Positions 1 through 8,483 of a DNA stretch of 16,360 nt are shown in pieces. Numbering within the stretch: the first letter of the stretch is position 1; every line of letters begins with the position of its first letter. The stretch spans positions 1 through 16,360 of the forward strand of contig JBFFZZ010000039.1 in the NCBI GenBank assembly GCA_041568335.1, written 5' to 3'. Source of the stretch: WVWW01 sp041568335 (GTDB taxonomy: Bacteria > Acidobacteriota > Polarisedimenticolia > Polarisedimenticolales > Polarisedimenticolaceae). The position numbers were made by a program, and so were the translations under genes. The notes below the pieces were generated by a model. The model had not been told where the DNA came from. It did no database searches and was given only the letters and a program-made list of their open reading frames with translations.

Positions 1-2582
1 ATCGAGGCATTGGCCTCGTTGGAGGCCTCGTCCTCGCCGCCGAGCTCCCACCCGTAGCCCAGCGGCCAACCCGCGCTCTGCTCTTTGAGCCAGGGCGCCA
101 GCTGGTTGTTGACCTCGGTCGCGGTCACCCCGGGAGCCAGGTCGGCCTGCACGGTCACCGTCTTGAGCCGGTCGCGCCGCAGGATCTTCGACGGCTGCCA
201 GACGAGATGCACGTCGGCAACCTGTTGCGCGGGTACCGATTCGCCGGTTTGTTGAGAGAAGATATTCAGGCTGCCGAATCGCGATGATTCCCGTGCGTGC
301 GTCGATCGCAACGTCACGGGAATCAGATCCTCGCCTTCGCGGAACTGCGTCGTCTCCAGCCCTGAGAAGCTCGTCTTGAGGGACGTCGCCACGTCATCGT
401 TGCTGATGCCCGCGCGCTGGGCCCGGGCTCCGTCGACATCGATCACCAGCTTCTTCGAGCGGCTGCCCCAGTCATCGACGATGTTCATCGGTCCGGAGAG
501 CGTACGCAGCTTGGCCATGATCCCCTCGGTCAGCGAGAAGATGATCGCCGGGTCGCGACCGGAGACACGAACCTCGATCGGTTTGCCCGCCGGCGGTCCG
601 ACCGCCAGCGGTTCGATCGTGGCCGATAGCCCGGGGATCCCCGAGCAGACATCGCGGAGCTTGGCCGCCGTGCGATCCGCCTCGGCACGTGTCGTCGTGT
701 TGATCACGATGCCCGCGTATTCGGAGCTGATCTGGGAGCCGGTGAAACCGAGCACGAACATCGGCGGGCTGTCGCCGATGAAGGAGGTGAAGTCGAGGAC
801 GCCGCCGCTTCCCGTGGCCGCCTCCTCGTCGGTGACCAGGAGCTCCTCGAGGATGTATTGCTCGATCTGCCGGACGGTGGACTCGGTGCTGCGCAGCGGC
901 GTGCCGGTGGGCATCTCGAGCGTGGCCGTCAACGTGGCCCGGTCGCTGTCCGGAAAGAAGATCACCGGGACAAATCGGAACAACGACATGGCACCCAGGA
1001 AGACCAGGATCACGAGCCCCATCGCCACCCAGGGCCGATGAAGTCCCAGGGAGAGCCCCTTGCGGTAAACCCGGTAGACCCGATGGTCGAACTTGTCCCC
1101 CGTACGCGGCCGGACTCTCAGTGCGAGCACGCAGAACAACGGAATCATCGTCAGCGCCAGCACCCACGAGGAGAGCAGGGTGATCGTGACGACCTTGAAC
1201 AACGACGCCGTGTACTCCCCGACCGCCGACTCGGCGAGGAAGATCGGCAAGAACGCGGCACTCGTCGTCAGGGAAGAAACCAGCAGCGGCATGCGCAGCT
1301 CACGCGCCGATCGCACCGCCGCTTCCACCGCGGGTTTGCCCTCCTGCATCGCGACCATGATGGATTCGGCCATCACGATCGCGTTATCGACGAGCAACCC
1401 GAGCGAGATGATGAGCGCCGCAAGCGACATCTGGTCGATCCCCACACCGGCGTAGGGCATCACCACGAACGCCGTCACGATCGCCATCGGGATCAGGCTG
1501 GCCACGACGATTCCGGTGCGGAGACCCAGTGCGATCAGCATCACCGCGGCGACGATGGAGACGGCCTGCACCAGGTTGCCGACGAAATCATCGACCTTCT
1601 CGTCGACGATCCGCGATTGGTTGAGGAAGATTCGCAGCTCCAACCCGTGGGGCAGGTCGGCGATGAGGCCCTGAACGGTGGCCTCTACGGCGGCACCGAG
1701 AGCAAGGATGCTGCCGCCCTCGCGCATCGAGATCGCCAGCGCCAGCCCCGGCTCGCCGTCCACTCGGGTCAGCGCGTGCGGCGGATCGACATAGCCCCGC
1801 CGCACCTCGGCGATATCCTCCAGGTAGACCAGCTCGCCGGAAGGCAGCGGGACCAGCGTGCGCCGGATCTCCTCGATGGACTCGAAGTTGCCCGACGGCT
1901 CGATGACGATCGCCTCGAACGGCGTGCGGATCTCTCCGCCCGGGTTGATGATGTTGCGTGCCTGCAGGATCGACTGCAGGCGTGTCGGGGACAGTTGCAG
2001 CTCCGCCAGCCGCGAGTTGTTGTACTCGACGAACACGCGCTCGTCCTGGGCGCCGTAGATCTCCACCTTGGCGATGTCGTCGAGCAGGAGGAGCTCGTCT
2101 CGAACCTGATCCGCGAAGTCCTTGACCTCGCGCATGTCGAACCCGTCGCCCGTGAGCGTCAGGACGGTGCCGAAGACGTCGCCGAACTCGTCGTCGACCA
2201 CCGGGCCGATGACGCCGTCGGGAAGATCGCGTTTGGCGCGATCCACCTTGCGCCGCAGGCTGTCCCAGATCGGCCGCAGCTCGGTATAGCGTTCCTGGAT
2301 ATCCACCGAGATGATCGAGACGCCGGTCTTCGACGTGCTGCGGATCGCGTCGATCTCCGGCATCTCCTGGATCGCCTTCTCGAGCTTGTCGGTGATCAGC
2401 TGCTCCATGCGCTCGGGGCTGGCGCCGGGAAGCTGGGTCTGCACGACGGCGGTGCGGATCAGGAAGCCCGGATCCTCGGAGCGCGGCATCGCGAGGTAGG
2501 AACGGATGCCGAAGATCGCGACCGCCGCCAGCAGCACGACGGTCACACGGCTGCGCTCGACGGCGAAGCGAGTTACATCCAT
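1..2582 (-). CDS. RND efflux pump inner-membrane subunit (AcrB/HAE-1-like), 3' end outside window
   Basis: Proton-driven inner-membrane pump of a tripartite efflux system. I translated the reverse strand: ATG at 2582 opens an uninterrupted frame of about 860 codons to the left edge, against about 1030-1050 for complete family members, so roughly the last 170-190 residues are missing. Visible family features: a short cytoplasmic start and TM1 (about residues 13-25), P-R-x-E-D-P just after it, a porter-domain PGASPE segment, and the TM4 signature GLLVDNAIVMAES with D399 at the AcrB D407 position and N400 where AcrB has a second Asp (D408). The Asp-Asn form is common in this superfamily. The Lys/Thr relay residues of TM10-11 lie beyond the window. 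The start overlaps the adaptor gene by 10 nt and has no obvious Shine-Dalgarno, which suggests translational coupling. The export substrate cannot be read from the sequence; a drug/amphiphile pump is likelier than a metal pump. Confidence 0.95.
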   Translation of the reverse strand, partial: MDVTRFAVERSRVTVVLLAAVAIFGIRSYLAMPRSEDPGFLIRTAVVQTQLPGASPERMEQLITDKLEKAIQEMPEIDAIRSTSKTGVSIISVDIQERYTELRPIWDSLRRKVDRAKRDLPDGVIGPVVDDEFGDVFGTVLTLTGDGFDMREVKDFADQVRDELLLLDDIAKVEIYGAQDERVFVEYNNSRLAELQLSPTRLQSILQARNIINPGGEIRTPFEAIVIEPSGNFESIEEIRRTLVPLPSGELVYLEDIAEVRRGYVDPPHALTRVDGEPGLALAISMREGGSILALGAAVEATVQGLIADLPHGLELRIFLNQSRIVDEKVDDFVGNLVQAVSIVAAVMLIALGLRTGIVVASLIPMAIVTAFVVMPYAGVGIDQMSLAALIISLGLLVDNAIVMAESIMVAMQEGKPAVEAAVRSARELRMPLLVSSLTTSAAFLPIFLAESAVGEYTASLFKVVTITLLSSWVLALTMIPLFCVLALRVRPRTGDKFDHRVYRVYRKGLSLGLHRPWVAMGLVILVFLGAMSLFRFVPVIFFPDSDRATLTATLEMPTGTPLRSTESTVRQIEQYILEELLVTDEEAATGSGGVLDFTSFIGDSPPMFVLGFTGSQISSEYAGIVINTTTRAEADRTAAKLRDVCSGIPGLSATIEPLAVGPPAGKPIEVRVSGRDPAIIFSLTEGIMAKLRTLSGPMNIVDDWGSRSKKLVIDVDGARAQRAGISNDDVATSLKTSFSGLETTQFREGEDLIPVTLRSTHARESSRFGSLNIFSQQTGESVPAQQVADVHLVWQPSKILRRDRLKTVTVQADLAPGVTATEVNNQLAPWLKEQSAGWPLGYGWELGGEDEASNEANAS

Positions 2583-3682
2583 GCCGCGCGCTCGTCGGGC
2601 GAGTAACGCACGTTCATCCCGTCCTTCAATCGCCGGACACCTGCGGTGACGACGGTGTCGCCGATGGACAGGCCGTCGAGCACCTCGATCCCCGCCGCGG
2701 TGAACTGTCCGACCGTGACGGGGTGGCGTCGCACGACGGCGGAACCGCCGCCCTGATCATCGACGAGAAAGACGAACCGGCCGTGCTCGTCCTCACCGAC
2801 GGCCACCGGGGGCAACAGCAATCGCGCCGTTCCGTCCGAGCTGCCGATCTCGAAGGTCACCTCGGCCGCCATCCCCGAACGAACCGTGCCGTCGGCTCGA
2901 TCGAGCCGAACGGTCACCGGATAGGTCGAGCTCCCACGCGTGGTCGCGACCCCGACCTCGGTCACCGTGCCGGGAAAGGTACTTCCCCCGAGGGCGTCGA
3001 ACCGTACGGAGGCGGGCATCCCCACTCGCATCGAGGAGATCGTGACCTCCGAGACACCGACCTCGACTTCGGGGGTCTCCCCGGAGGTCAAGCGAACGAT
3101 CGTCTGTCCGGCCTGCACCGTTTCGTTGACCTCGACCTCGACCGCGGCGACGGCACCCGACACGGGCGCACGCAGCACCGCGTAGCCGAGTTGCTGTTCC
3201 GCCTGTGCGAGTCGCTTCTCGGCGGCCTCCACCTGGGCCTCGGCGGACTCGAAGCTCGCACGGCCGGCGTCCAGCTCGGCCTCGGACGCGTTCCGGTTTT
3301 CGTAGAGTTGTCGAACCCGGCTGTAATCGGCGATCGCGCGACGCAGGGTCGCCTCCGCCTGCGCTTGCGAGGCCTTGGCCTCCTCGACGGCAAGCTCGTA
3401 GTCCACCGGATCGAGCCGCCCCAGGACCTGGTTTCGCCGCACGTCGCTACCGACCCTTGCGGGTAACGACACCACCGTACCGGGGACACGGAAGCTGAGG
3501 TTCGACTCGATGCCAGCCCGGGCGACCCCGGCGAGCGTGAACGGGACCGTGTCCGTGTAGTTCTCGACGACGAGCGTGCGAACCGGTCGCGGCACCGGGA
3601 CGACCGTTTCTTCCTCGCCCTTGCACGCGATCATGACGCCGCAGAGCAAGATCAGGCCGGCGGTGGTCGAAAGGACTCTCAT
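2573..3682 (-). CDS. RND periplasmic adaptor (membrane-fusion protein), lipoprotein
   Basis: HlyD/AcrA-type adaptor that bridges the pump and the outer-membrane channel. The 369-aa product begins with a lipoprotein signal ending M-I-A-C, so Cys20 is the probable lipidation site. Then come the first lipoyl half (about 57-93), an Ala/Glu-rich coiled-coil hairpin (about 97-165), the second lipoyl half beginning LRAPVSGAV (about 170-200), a beta-barrel (about 205-280) and a membrane-proximal domain to the C-terminus. Length and order match AcrA-type adaptors. The ATG overlaps the stop of the TolC-like gene as ATGA, with a strong Shine-Dalgarno (GGGGGAG) about 7 nt upstream. Its end overlaps the pump start by 10 nt. 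The three genes therefore form one operon and most likely one complex. Confidence 0.95.
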   Translation of the reverse strand: MRVLSTTAGLILLCGVMIACKGEEETVVPVPRPVRTLVVENYTDTVPFTLAGVARAGIESNLSFRVPGTVVSLPARVGSDVRRNQVLGRLDPVDYELAVEEAKASQAQAEATLRRAIADYSRVRQLYENRNASEAELDAGRASFESAEAQVEAAEKRLAQAEQQLGYAVLRAPVSGAVAAVEVEVNETVQAGQTIVRLTSGETPEVEVGVSEVTISSMRVGMPASVRFDALGGSTFPGTVTEVGVATTRGSSTYPVTVRLDRADGTVRSGMAAEVTFEIGSSDGTARLLLPPVAVGEDEHGRFVFLVDDQGGGSAVVRRHPVTVGQFTAAGIEVLDGLSIGDTVVTAGVRRLKDGMNVRYSPDERAAWM

Positions 3683-6090
3683 CGTTCACTCCCCCACGGT
3701 CGGATCCCGCGAGTCGAGAAGAACTCGCCCAGACGCGCGCCCCAGGCCTCGCGTTCTTCCTGCGTCGTGAAGAAATCGAACCGGTTCGAGGCTCGCTGGA
3801 CCCGCATCAGGTCGATGAAGAAATTGAACACCGCATCGGTGGCGACCAGATCGGCCGCCAGCGAGGAATTCTGCGCGTCGATCAGGTCGATGATCGACAG
3901 CGCGCCGCGGGCGTAGGCATCCTGGACGAGCTCCAGGTTCCTTCGTGCGGCCTCCGCGGCGGCGTCGGCCAACGTGATCGTTGTAAAAGAAGCGCGTGCG
4001 TCGTGCAGCGCGGTGCGGATCGCCGTCTCCACGCCCTCGGCCACCGCCTCGCGTCGCAGCTCGAGCTCGGCGAGCCGCAGCTCCGCCTCGCGCCTCTCGG
4101 CGCGCCGTTCTCCTCCCGAATACAACGGTAGCGTCGCGGACAGGGCGACACTCCAGTCGGTGTCGTTCGGTGCGCCCGGGGGAAACGGTCCCGAGCCCGC
4201 GCCGGAAACGTCGAGCCGCTCGTCGAGCATAGCGAGTGCACCGATCGTCGGAGCCCAGCTCTTGCGCCGGGCTGCGACGACGGCACGTTCCTGCGCGGCG
4301 ATCGAGGCGTCGAGCGCCATGATCTCCGGTGACTTGGAGAGCGCCTCACCGACAGCGAACTCGGTCAACACCTTGAAGTGCAGCGGGGTCTCGATGTACC
4401 CGGTGAGCAGTCCGCTTCCGACGGAGAAATTCGGATCGTCGGTACGCACGTCGACCGTGATCCACTGCGTGTCGAGGGGTGCGTGGAGTACGCGGTTGAG
4501 TGCCGTGAGAGCATTGCGCTGCGCCCTGTCGGCTTCGACGAGATTGCGCCGGTCATTGGCGATCTGGCTCTCCCAGCGGTAGATCTCCGCCTGGCCGGCG
4601 GTCCCGATCTGGCGCCGCGAGCGCGCCAGCTCGAGGTTGCTGCGCGTCAGCTCGAGGTTTGCACGTCGGACGTCGACCTGGTTCTGCGCGCGCAACACGT
4701 CGAGGTAGGCGATTGCGGCCTCGAGCGCGATGTCGAGCCGGACCTGTTCGAGTGTCGCGCCACGCGAGCGGCGCAGCTCCCTCTCGATGGCGACGCCGGC
4801 CCGTGCGCCGTCGGAGTAGATCAGCTGGTTCGCCTCGAGGCTCCCGGTCGTTGTTCTCTCGGGCGCCGATCCGGCGGCTGTTGTCGCGCGGTCCGGGTCG
4901 ATCCGGACATGCGCGACGGATGCCTCCAGGCTTGGTTTCAACAACGACTTGGCCGCATCGAGATCCTGCAGGGCCGCCTCGACCGACATGCGCTCCGCCA
5001 CGATCTCGCGGTTGGCCTCCACGGCACGATGCGCCGCGTCGAACAGGCTCAGCACTTCCAGGTCGTGCTCTGCCGGATCGCCGACGAGCTCCGCCTCGAG
5101 GAGCGCCTCGAAACGTGGCCAGGCGCTGATCGCGCGCGCGGTGGTCAGGTTGATGATCAGTCGTTCGGTCGTCTCGAAGTCGACGTTCAGTTCTTCGGGG
5201 GTTGTGCCCAGCAAGATCTGCTGGATGTTGAGCGCGATGCGACGCGACAACCGCGAGCGCCCCGCGTCCGGGCTCAGGGTGGCGAACACGCCGGCTTCGA
5301 CCTGGTCTCTGCCGAGCCAGGAGAAGCTGGGCAGGCGCCTGCGAATGAGCCCCTCGATGAGGTGAGCCTGCTCACCCGGATCGAGTAGAAGCGGCCACAG
5401 GTAGACGACGTCCGTCGACGCGGGGAGTTTCTCGAGGACGGATCGCGCCGTGCGATCCGCGGCGACGTAAACCGCGGTGATCCCCAGTCCCTCCAGCCGC
5501 GCCAGTGTCCGTTCCTCGATCTCCGGCATCGACTCGAGCACCTCGCGGTTGGCCACCAGCGCGACGCGATCGAAGGGAACGAGGTCCTGGAACGTCTCCA
5601 GCTCGCGGCGAAGGGTACTCGGAAGGCCGACGTACGTGAGGTTGCGCACCCCGCTGCCGGTGCCCTTGCGCGGCAGGTCCTGGATCTCGAAGTCCAGGCT
5701 CAGCGGCGCGATGACCGGTTTGTCATAGCCATCGCCGAGACAGGCGATCTGCGACGCCGCGAGTCCGGCGGTCAGCACGATGTCGACGCGGTCGTCGGCG
5801 AGCAGCCGGCGAAACTTCGCGTCGATCTCGAGCAGGTCCCAGTTGCCGTTGAGCTGGAGCTCGGGCGGGTACTCGACGTTGAACTCGCCCTCGACCAGCA
5901 CCTCCAGCTCGGCCCGGACCGCGACGACCAACGACTCCAGCAGCGGCCAGTCGCCGTCGAACAGCACGCCGACGCGAACCGTTGGAAGGTTTTCCTGTCG
6001 GGGATCGTTCGCGAGGATCGGTAGCGTCGATAAGAGGATCGCCAGCGCGAGCGCGGGGCGCCCCCACCGTTTCGATTCGATTCGTGTCAT
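3679..6090 (-). CDS. Fusion of periplasmic substrate-binding domain with TolC-type outer-membrane channel
   Basis: An 803-aa exported protein. Signal peptide at residues 1-27 (cleavage near ILA-ND). Residues about 37-326 read as a two-lobed ABC_sub_bind/TrpX-type binding domain (Pfam PF04392 type): it opens VRVGVLFDGDW, has RVDIVLTAGLAASQ after the first lobe, and ends with the family-typical LIINLTTARAI. Residues about 340-770 are an outer-membrane efflux (OEP/TolC) domain in two halves, with long Ala/Arg/Glu-rich helices, LEANQLIYSDGARAG in the first half and ALSATLPLYSGGERRA in the second. Usual TolC proteins have about 420-490 residues and lack the first domain. The frame is open throughout and no internal start is needed. 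I chose ATG 6090 because it precedes the signal peptide directly and has AGGG just upstream; an in-frame ATG at 6147 would add 19 non-signal residues and run over the promoter. It is the first gene of the efflux operon. Transport with the adaptor and pump is well supported; the role of the binding domain is unknown. Confidence 0.9.
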   Translation of the reverse strand: MTRIESKRWGRPALALAILLSTLPILANDPRQENLPTVRVGVLFDGDWPLLESLVVAVRAELEVLVEGEFNVEYPPELQLNGNWDLLEIDAKFRRLLADDRVDIVLTAGLAASQIACLGDGYDKPVIAPLSLDFEIQDLPRKGTGSGVRNLTYVGLPSTLRRELETFQDLVPFDRVALVANREVLESMPEIEERTLARLEGLGITAVYVAADRTARSVLEKLPASTDVVYLWPLLLDPGEQAHLIEGLIRRRLPSFSWLGRDQVEAGVFATLSPDAGRSRLSRRIALNIQQILLGTTPEELNVDFETTERLIINLTTARAISAWPRFEALLEAELVGDPAEHDLEVLSLFDAAHRAVEANREIVAERMSVEAALQDLDAAKSLLKPSLEASVAHVRIDPDRATTAAGSAPERTTTGSLEANQLIYSDGARAGVAIERELRRSRGATLEQVRLDIALEAAIAYLDVLRAQNQVDVRRANLELTRSNLELARSRRQIGTAGQAEIYRWESQIANDRRNLVEADRAQRNALTALNRVLHAPLDTQWITVDVRTDDPNFSVGSGLLTGYIETPLHFKVLTEFAVGEALSKSPEIMALDASIAAQERAVVAARRKSWAPTIGALAMLDERLDVSGAGSGPFPPGAPNDTDWSVALSATLPLYSGGERRAERREAELRLAELELRREAVAEGVETAIRTALHDARASFTTITLADAAAEAARRNLELVQDAYARGALSIIDLIDAQNSSLAADLVATDAVFNFFIDLMRVQRASNRFDFFTTQEEREAWGARLGEFFSTRGIRPWGSER

Positions 6091-6123
6091 GAGCCCTGGC
6101 CGCGGTTCGAACCCGTGGGCGAG

Positions 6124-6129
6124 ATCATA
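6124..6129 (-). promoter_or_regulatory. Probable -10 box of the efflux operon
   Basis: On the minus strand these bases read TATGAT, one mismatch from TATAAT. Transcription would start near 6117, giving a leader of about 27 nt with AGGG just before ATG 6090. I see no convincing -35 box (CTACCG or TACCGT at the expected distance). The hexamer overlaps the candidate -35 box of the divergent ABC transporter promoter, so the two promoters may compete or share a regulator. Confidence 0.5.
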
Positions 6130-6155
6130 ACACCGGCGGGAACGCACGGTAGAAT
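6127..6155 (+). promoter_or_regulatory. Probable promoter of the ABC importer, predicted leaderless
   Basis: ATAACA (6127-6132, four of six matches to TTGACA) and TAGAAT (6150-6155) are 17 bp apart. TAGAAT ends 6 nt before the GTG at 6162, so the expected transcription start is the GTG itself. No Shine-Dalgarno precedes that GTG, which fits a leaderless message. The spacing and the missing ribosome-binding site are seen; promoter activity is inferred. Confidence 0.55.
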
Positions 6156-6161
6156 CGGCGG

Positions 6162-6920
6162 GTGATTCGATTCGAGGACGTCACCCGCGAGTTCCCGGAC
6201 ACCGGCGGGGGCACCGTCGTCGCGGTGCGCAACCTCTCCCTGACGGTCGAGACCGGTGAAACGGTTTGCCTGATCGGCCCCAGCGGATGCGGCAAGACCA
6301 CCACGATGAAGCTGGTCAACCGCTTGATCGAGCCGACACACGGCACGATCCGGGTCGACGGTCATGACGTCCGCGAGCAGGACCGGATCGGGCTGCGGCG
6401 ACGCATCGGCTACGTGATCCAGAGCGGCGGGCTGTTCCCGCACATGACGGTGGCGCGCAATATCGGATTGTTGTGCGAGGTCGAGGGCTGGGAGGTCGCG
6501 CGAACGCGGCAGCGGGTCGACCGGTTGCTCGAGCTGGTCAACCTGGCGCCGGCCGAATTCCGCACGCGCCGGCCGGGCGAACTCTCGGGGGGCCAACGTC
6601 AACGCGTCGGCGTGGCCCGGGCACTCGCCCTCGATCCCGAGATCGTCCTGATGGACGAGCCGTTCGGGGCGTTGGACCCGATCACCCGGGATCAGCTTCA
6701 CGACGAGTTCGCGGCTTTGAAGACGACGGTCCGGAAGACGATCATCCTCGTGACCCACGACATGCGCGAGGCGTTCAAGCTGGGCGATCGCATCGCGTTG
6801 ATGGATCGTGGAGCGATCGTCCAGATCGGGACGCCCGCCGAGTTCCGTGAACGGCCCGCCTCTCCCTTCGTCGAGACCTTCCTGCGCAGCCACCTCGGGG
6901 ACAGCGGTCGTGCGGGCTAG
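6162..6920 (+). CDS. Osmoprotectant/compatible-solute ABC transporter ATPase (OpuCA/YehX/ProV type)
   Basis: Cytoplasmic ATPase that powers uptake by the importer encoded next to it. The 252-aa product has Walker A GPSGCGKT (39-46), the signature LSGGQ (141-145), Walker B IVLMDEP with D165 and catalytic E166, and the H-loop H199 in VTHD. The sequence around PHMTVARNIGLL and DMREAFKLGDRIALMDRG is typical of the quaternary-amine (OpuA/OpuC/ProV) branch. It ends soon after the ATPase core and lacks the C-terminal CBS pair that ProV and OpuCA use for ionic-strength sensing, so it resembles the short YehX-like forms. It starts with GTG directly behind a -10-like box. The stop overlaps the start of the permease gene by 11 nt, so the two are co-expressed. 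Glycine betaine, choline, carnitine or ergothioneine are all possible substrates of this family. Confidence 0.92.
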   Translation: MIRFEDVTREFPDTGGGTVVAVRNLSLTVETGETVCLIGPSGCGKTTTMKLVNRLIEPTHGTIRVDGHDVREQDRIGLRRRIGYVIQSGGLFPHMTVARNIGLLCEVEGWEVARTRQRVDRLLELVNLAPAEFRTRRPGELSGGQRQRVGVARALALDPEIVLMDEPFGALDPITRDQLHDEFAALKTTVRKTIILVTHDMREAFKLGDRIALMDRGAIVQIGTPAEFRERPASPFVETFLRSHLGDSGRAG

Positions 6921-8421
6921 CGCGATCCTCTTGTGCGTCCTGCTTCTCGTGCCGTCGGCCGGCGCGAACGACGCCGACACCATCGCTGTCGGCAGCAAGG
7001 CGGACACCGAGAGCCGGTTGCTCGCCGAGATCATGGCGCAGCTGATCGAGTCGCGAACCGATCTGACCGTCGAACGACGCTTCGGCCTCGGCGGGACGAT
7101 CATCGCGTTCGAGTCGTTACGCACCGGCGAGATCGATCTCTACCCCGAGTACACCGGGACCGGATGGACGGTGCAGCTCAACCGCACCGAGACCGTCGCC
7201 GACCCGCTCCGCGTGTATGCACACGTCGCCGCGGAGTTCCAGCGCCGCTTCGACATCACCTGGATGCAGCCGCTCGGCTTTTCGAACAGCTATGCGCTGG
7301 CGATGGAGGAGAGTGTCGCCGCCGAGCTCGGCATCACCCGTATCTCCGATCTCGTCCCGCACCAGGATGAGCTTCGCGCCGGGGTCAGCCACGAGTTCCT
7401 CAACCGTGGCGACGGGTTCCCCGGTCTCGCCGAGAGCTACGGGCTCCGGATCGGCGACGTCCGCGGGATGGAGCACGGACTCTCCTACCAGGCACTCACC
7501 GAGAAACAGGTCGACCTGATCGACGCCTACACGACCGACGGCAAGCTTGCCGAGCTGGATCTACGGATCCTCGAGGACGACCGCGGGTTCTTCCCGCCCT
7601 ACGATTGCGCGGCGATCGTCCGGAGCGACACGCTCGCGATGCATCCCGGGCTCGGTCCGTTGCTCGACGAGCTGGCGTTCCGCATCGACGACGAACGCAT
7701 GCAGGGACTCAACCTGCGCGTCGAGCGGGCCGGCGGTGGTTTTGTCGAGGTGGCACGGAGCTTCCTGGAAGAGGAACGCCTTCTCGACGCGGCCACCGCT
7801 CCGGCCGTCGAATCGTTCGGCGAGCGGTCCGACATGGCCCGGTGGGTCCTCCAGCACGTCTCGTTGACGCTGATCGCCGTGCTGCTCGCCGTGATCGTCG
7901 CGATCCCGTCGGGGATCCTGCTGACCCGCAAGCCGGTGCTCTCCGGCCCCGTGCTGGGCCTGGCCGGTGTGATCCAGACGATCCCCAGCCTGGCGCTGCT
8001 CGCGTTCATGATCCCGTTGCCGGGGTTGGGCCTCGGCGCACGCTCCGCGGTCGCGGCCCTCTTCTTGTATGCGTTGCTCCCGATCATGCGGAACACGTAT
8101 ACCGGGATCCGGGAAGTCGACCCGGATCTCGTCGAGGCGGCGACCGGGATGGGACTGACCGACTCGCAACGGCTCTGGAAGATCGAGCTACCCCTGGCGA
8201 CGCGCACCATCATGGCCGGGATCCGCACCTCGACCGTGATCAGCATCGGCGTCGCCACGCTCGCCGCGTTCATCGGCGCGGGCGGTCTGGGCGAACCGAT
8301 TTTGACCGGGCTCCAGCTCAACAACATCTCTCTGGTGTTGTCGGGAGCGATTCCCGCGGCCTTGCTGGCGATCGTGGCGGATCTCGCGCTCGGCGGGATC
8401 GAGCGGCGTCTGTCCCGTTGA
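6910..8421 (+). CDS. Fused substrate-binding protein and permease of the osmoprotectant ABC importer (OpuC/ProWX/YehWYZ type)
   Basis: One 503-aa chain supplies both the binding protein and the membrane channel. I chose the GTG at 6910 because it starts a signal peptide (VRASAILLCVLLLVPSAGA, cleavage near residue 19) and has GGGGA about 9 nt upstream; an in-frame ATG at 6808 lies deep inside the ATPase gene. Residues about 24-290 are an OpuAC-type binding domain (GSKADTES at 28-35, then PEYTGT, GFSNSYALAM, YTTDGKLAELDL and FFPPYDCAAIV). Residues about 309-500 form a permease with about five membrane spans and an EAA loop (EAATGMG ... IELPLA, about 408-425) that docks with the ATPase. The binding domain is N-terminal; in the characterised fusions I recall (Helicobacter ProWX, EgtU) the permease comes first. 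With one permease gene, the importer would use a homodimer carrying two binding domains. Confidence 0.9.
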   Translation: MRASAILLCVLLLVPSAGANDADTIAVGSKADTESRLLAEIMAQLIESRTDLTVERRFGLGGTIIAFESLRTGEIDLYPEYTGTGWTVQLNRTETVADPLRVYAHVAAEFQRRFDITWMQPLGFSNSYALAMEESVAAELGITRISDLVPHQDELRAGVSHEFLNRGDGFPGLAESYGLRIGDVRGMEHGLSYQALTEKQVDLIDAYTTDGKLAELDLRILEDDRGFFPPYDCAAIVRSDTLAMHPGLGPLLDELAFRIDDERMQGLNLRVERAGGGFVEVARSFLEEERLLDAATAPAVESFGERSDMARWVLQHVSLTLIAVLLAVIVAIPSGILLTRKPVLSGPVLGLAGVIQTIPSLALLAFMIPLPGLGLGARSAVAALFLYALLPIMRNTYTGIREVDPDLVEAATGMGLTDSQRLWKIELPLATRTIMAGIRTSTVISIGVATLAAFIGAGGLGEPILTGLQLNNISLVLSGAIPAALLAIVADLALGGIERRLSR

Positions 8422-8431
8422 TCCGGATCAA
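8418..8431. repeat. 14-bp perfect palindrome at the end of the permease gene
   Basis: TTGATCCGGATCAA is its own reverse complement and includes the permease stop codon TGA. It lies in the 96-bp gap before the TPR-TlpA gene. It has no T-tract and no loop, so it does not look like an intrinsic terminator; a protein-binding site is possible but unproven. Confidence 0.4.
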
Positions 8432-8483
8432 ACGAAACCGTCCCCCTCGTCGTACCCAATAAGATACCGCTCGCGCGGTGGAG

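Noticed and set aside
858..2606. A 582-codon open frame on the plus strand opposite the RND gene
   Set aside because: Its translation is an Arg/Asp/His-rich low-complexity shadow with no domain; the minus strand reads as a clear RND pump throughout.
6091..6147. Earlier in-frame ATG (6147) for the TolC fusion gene
   Set aside because: It would put 19 non-hydrophobic residues before the signal peptide and overlap the promoter boxes.
6808..6909. Earlier in-frame ATG (6808) for the binding-protein/permease gene
   Set aside because: It lies deep inside the ATPase gene and would bury the signal peptide behind 34 Ser/Arg-rich residues; GTG 6910 has a ribosome-binding site.
6087..7124. 345-codon minus-strand frame opposite the ABC ATPase
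   Set aside because: A shadow of the ATPase gene; the plus strand carries all Walker and signature motifs.
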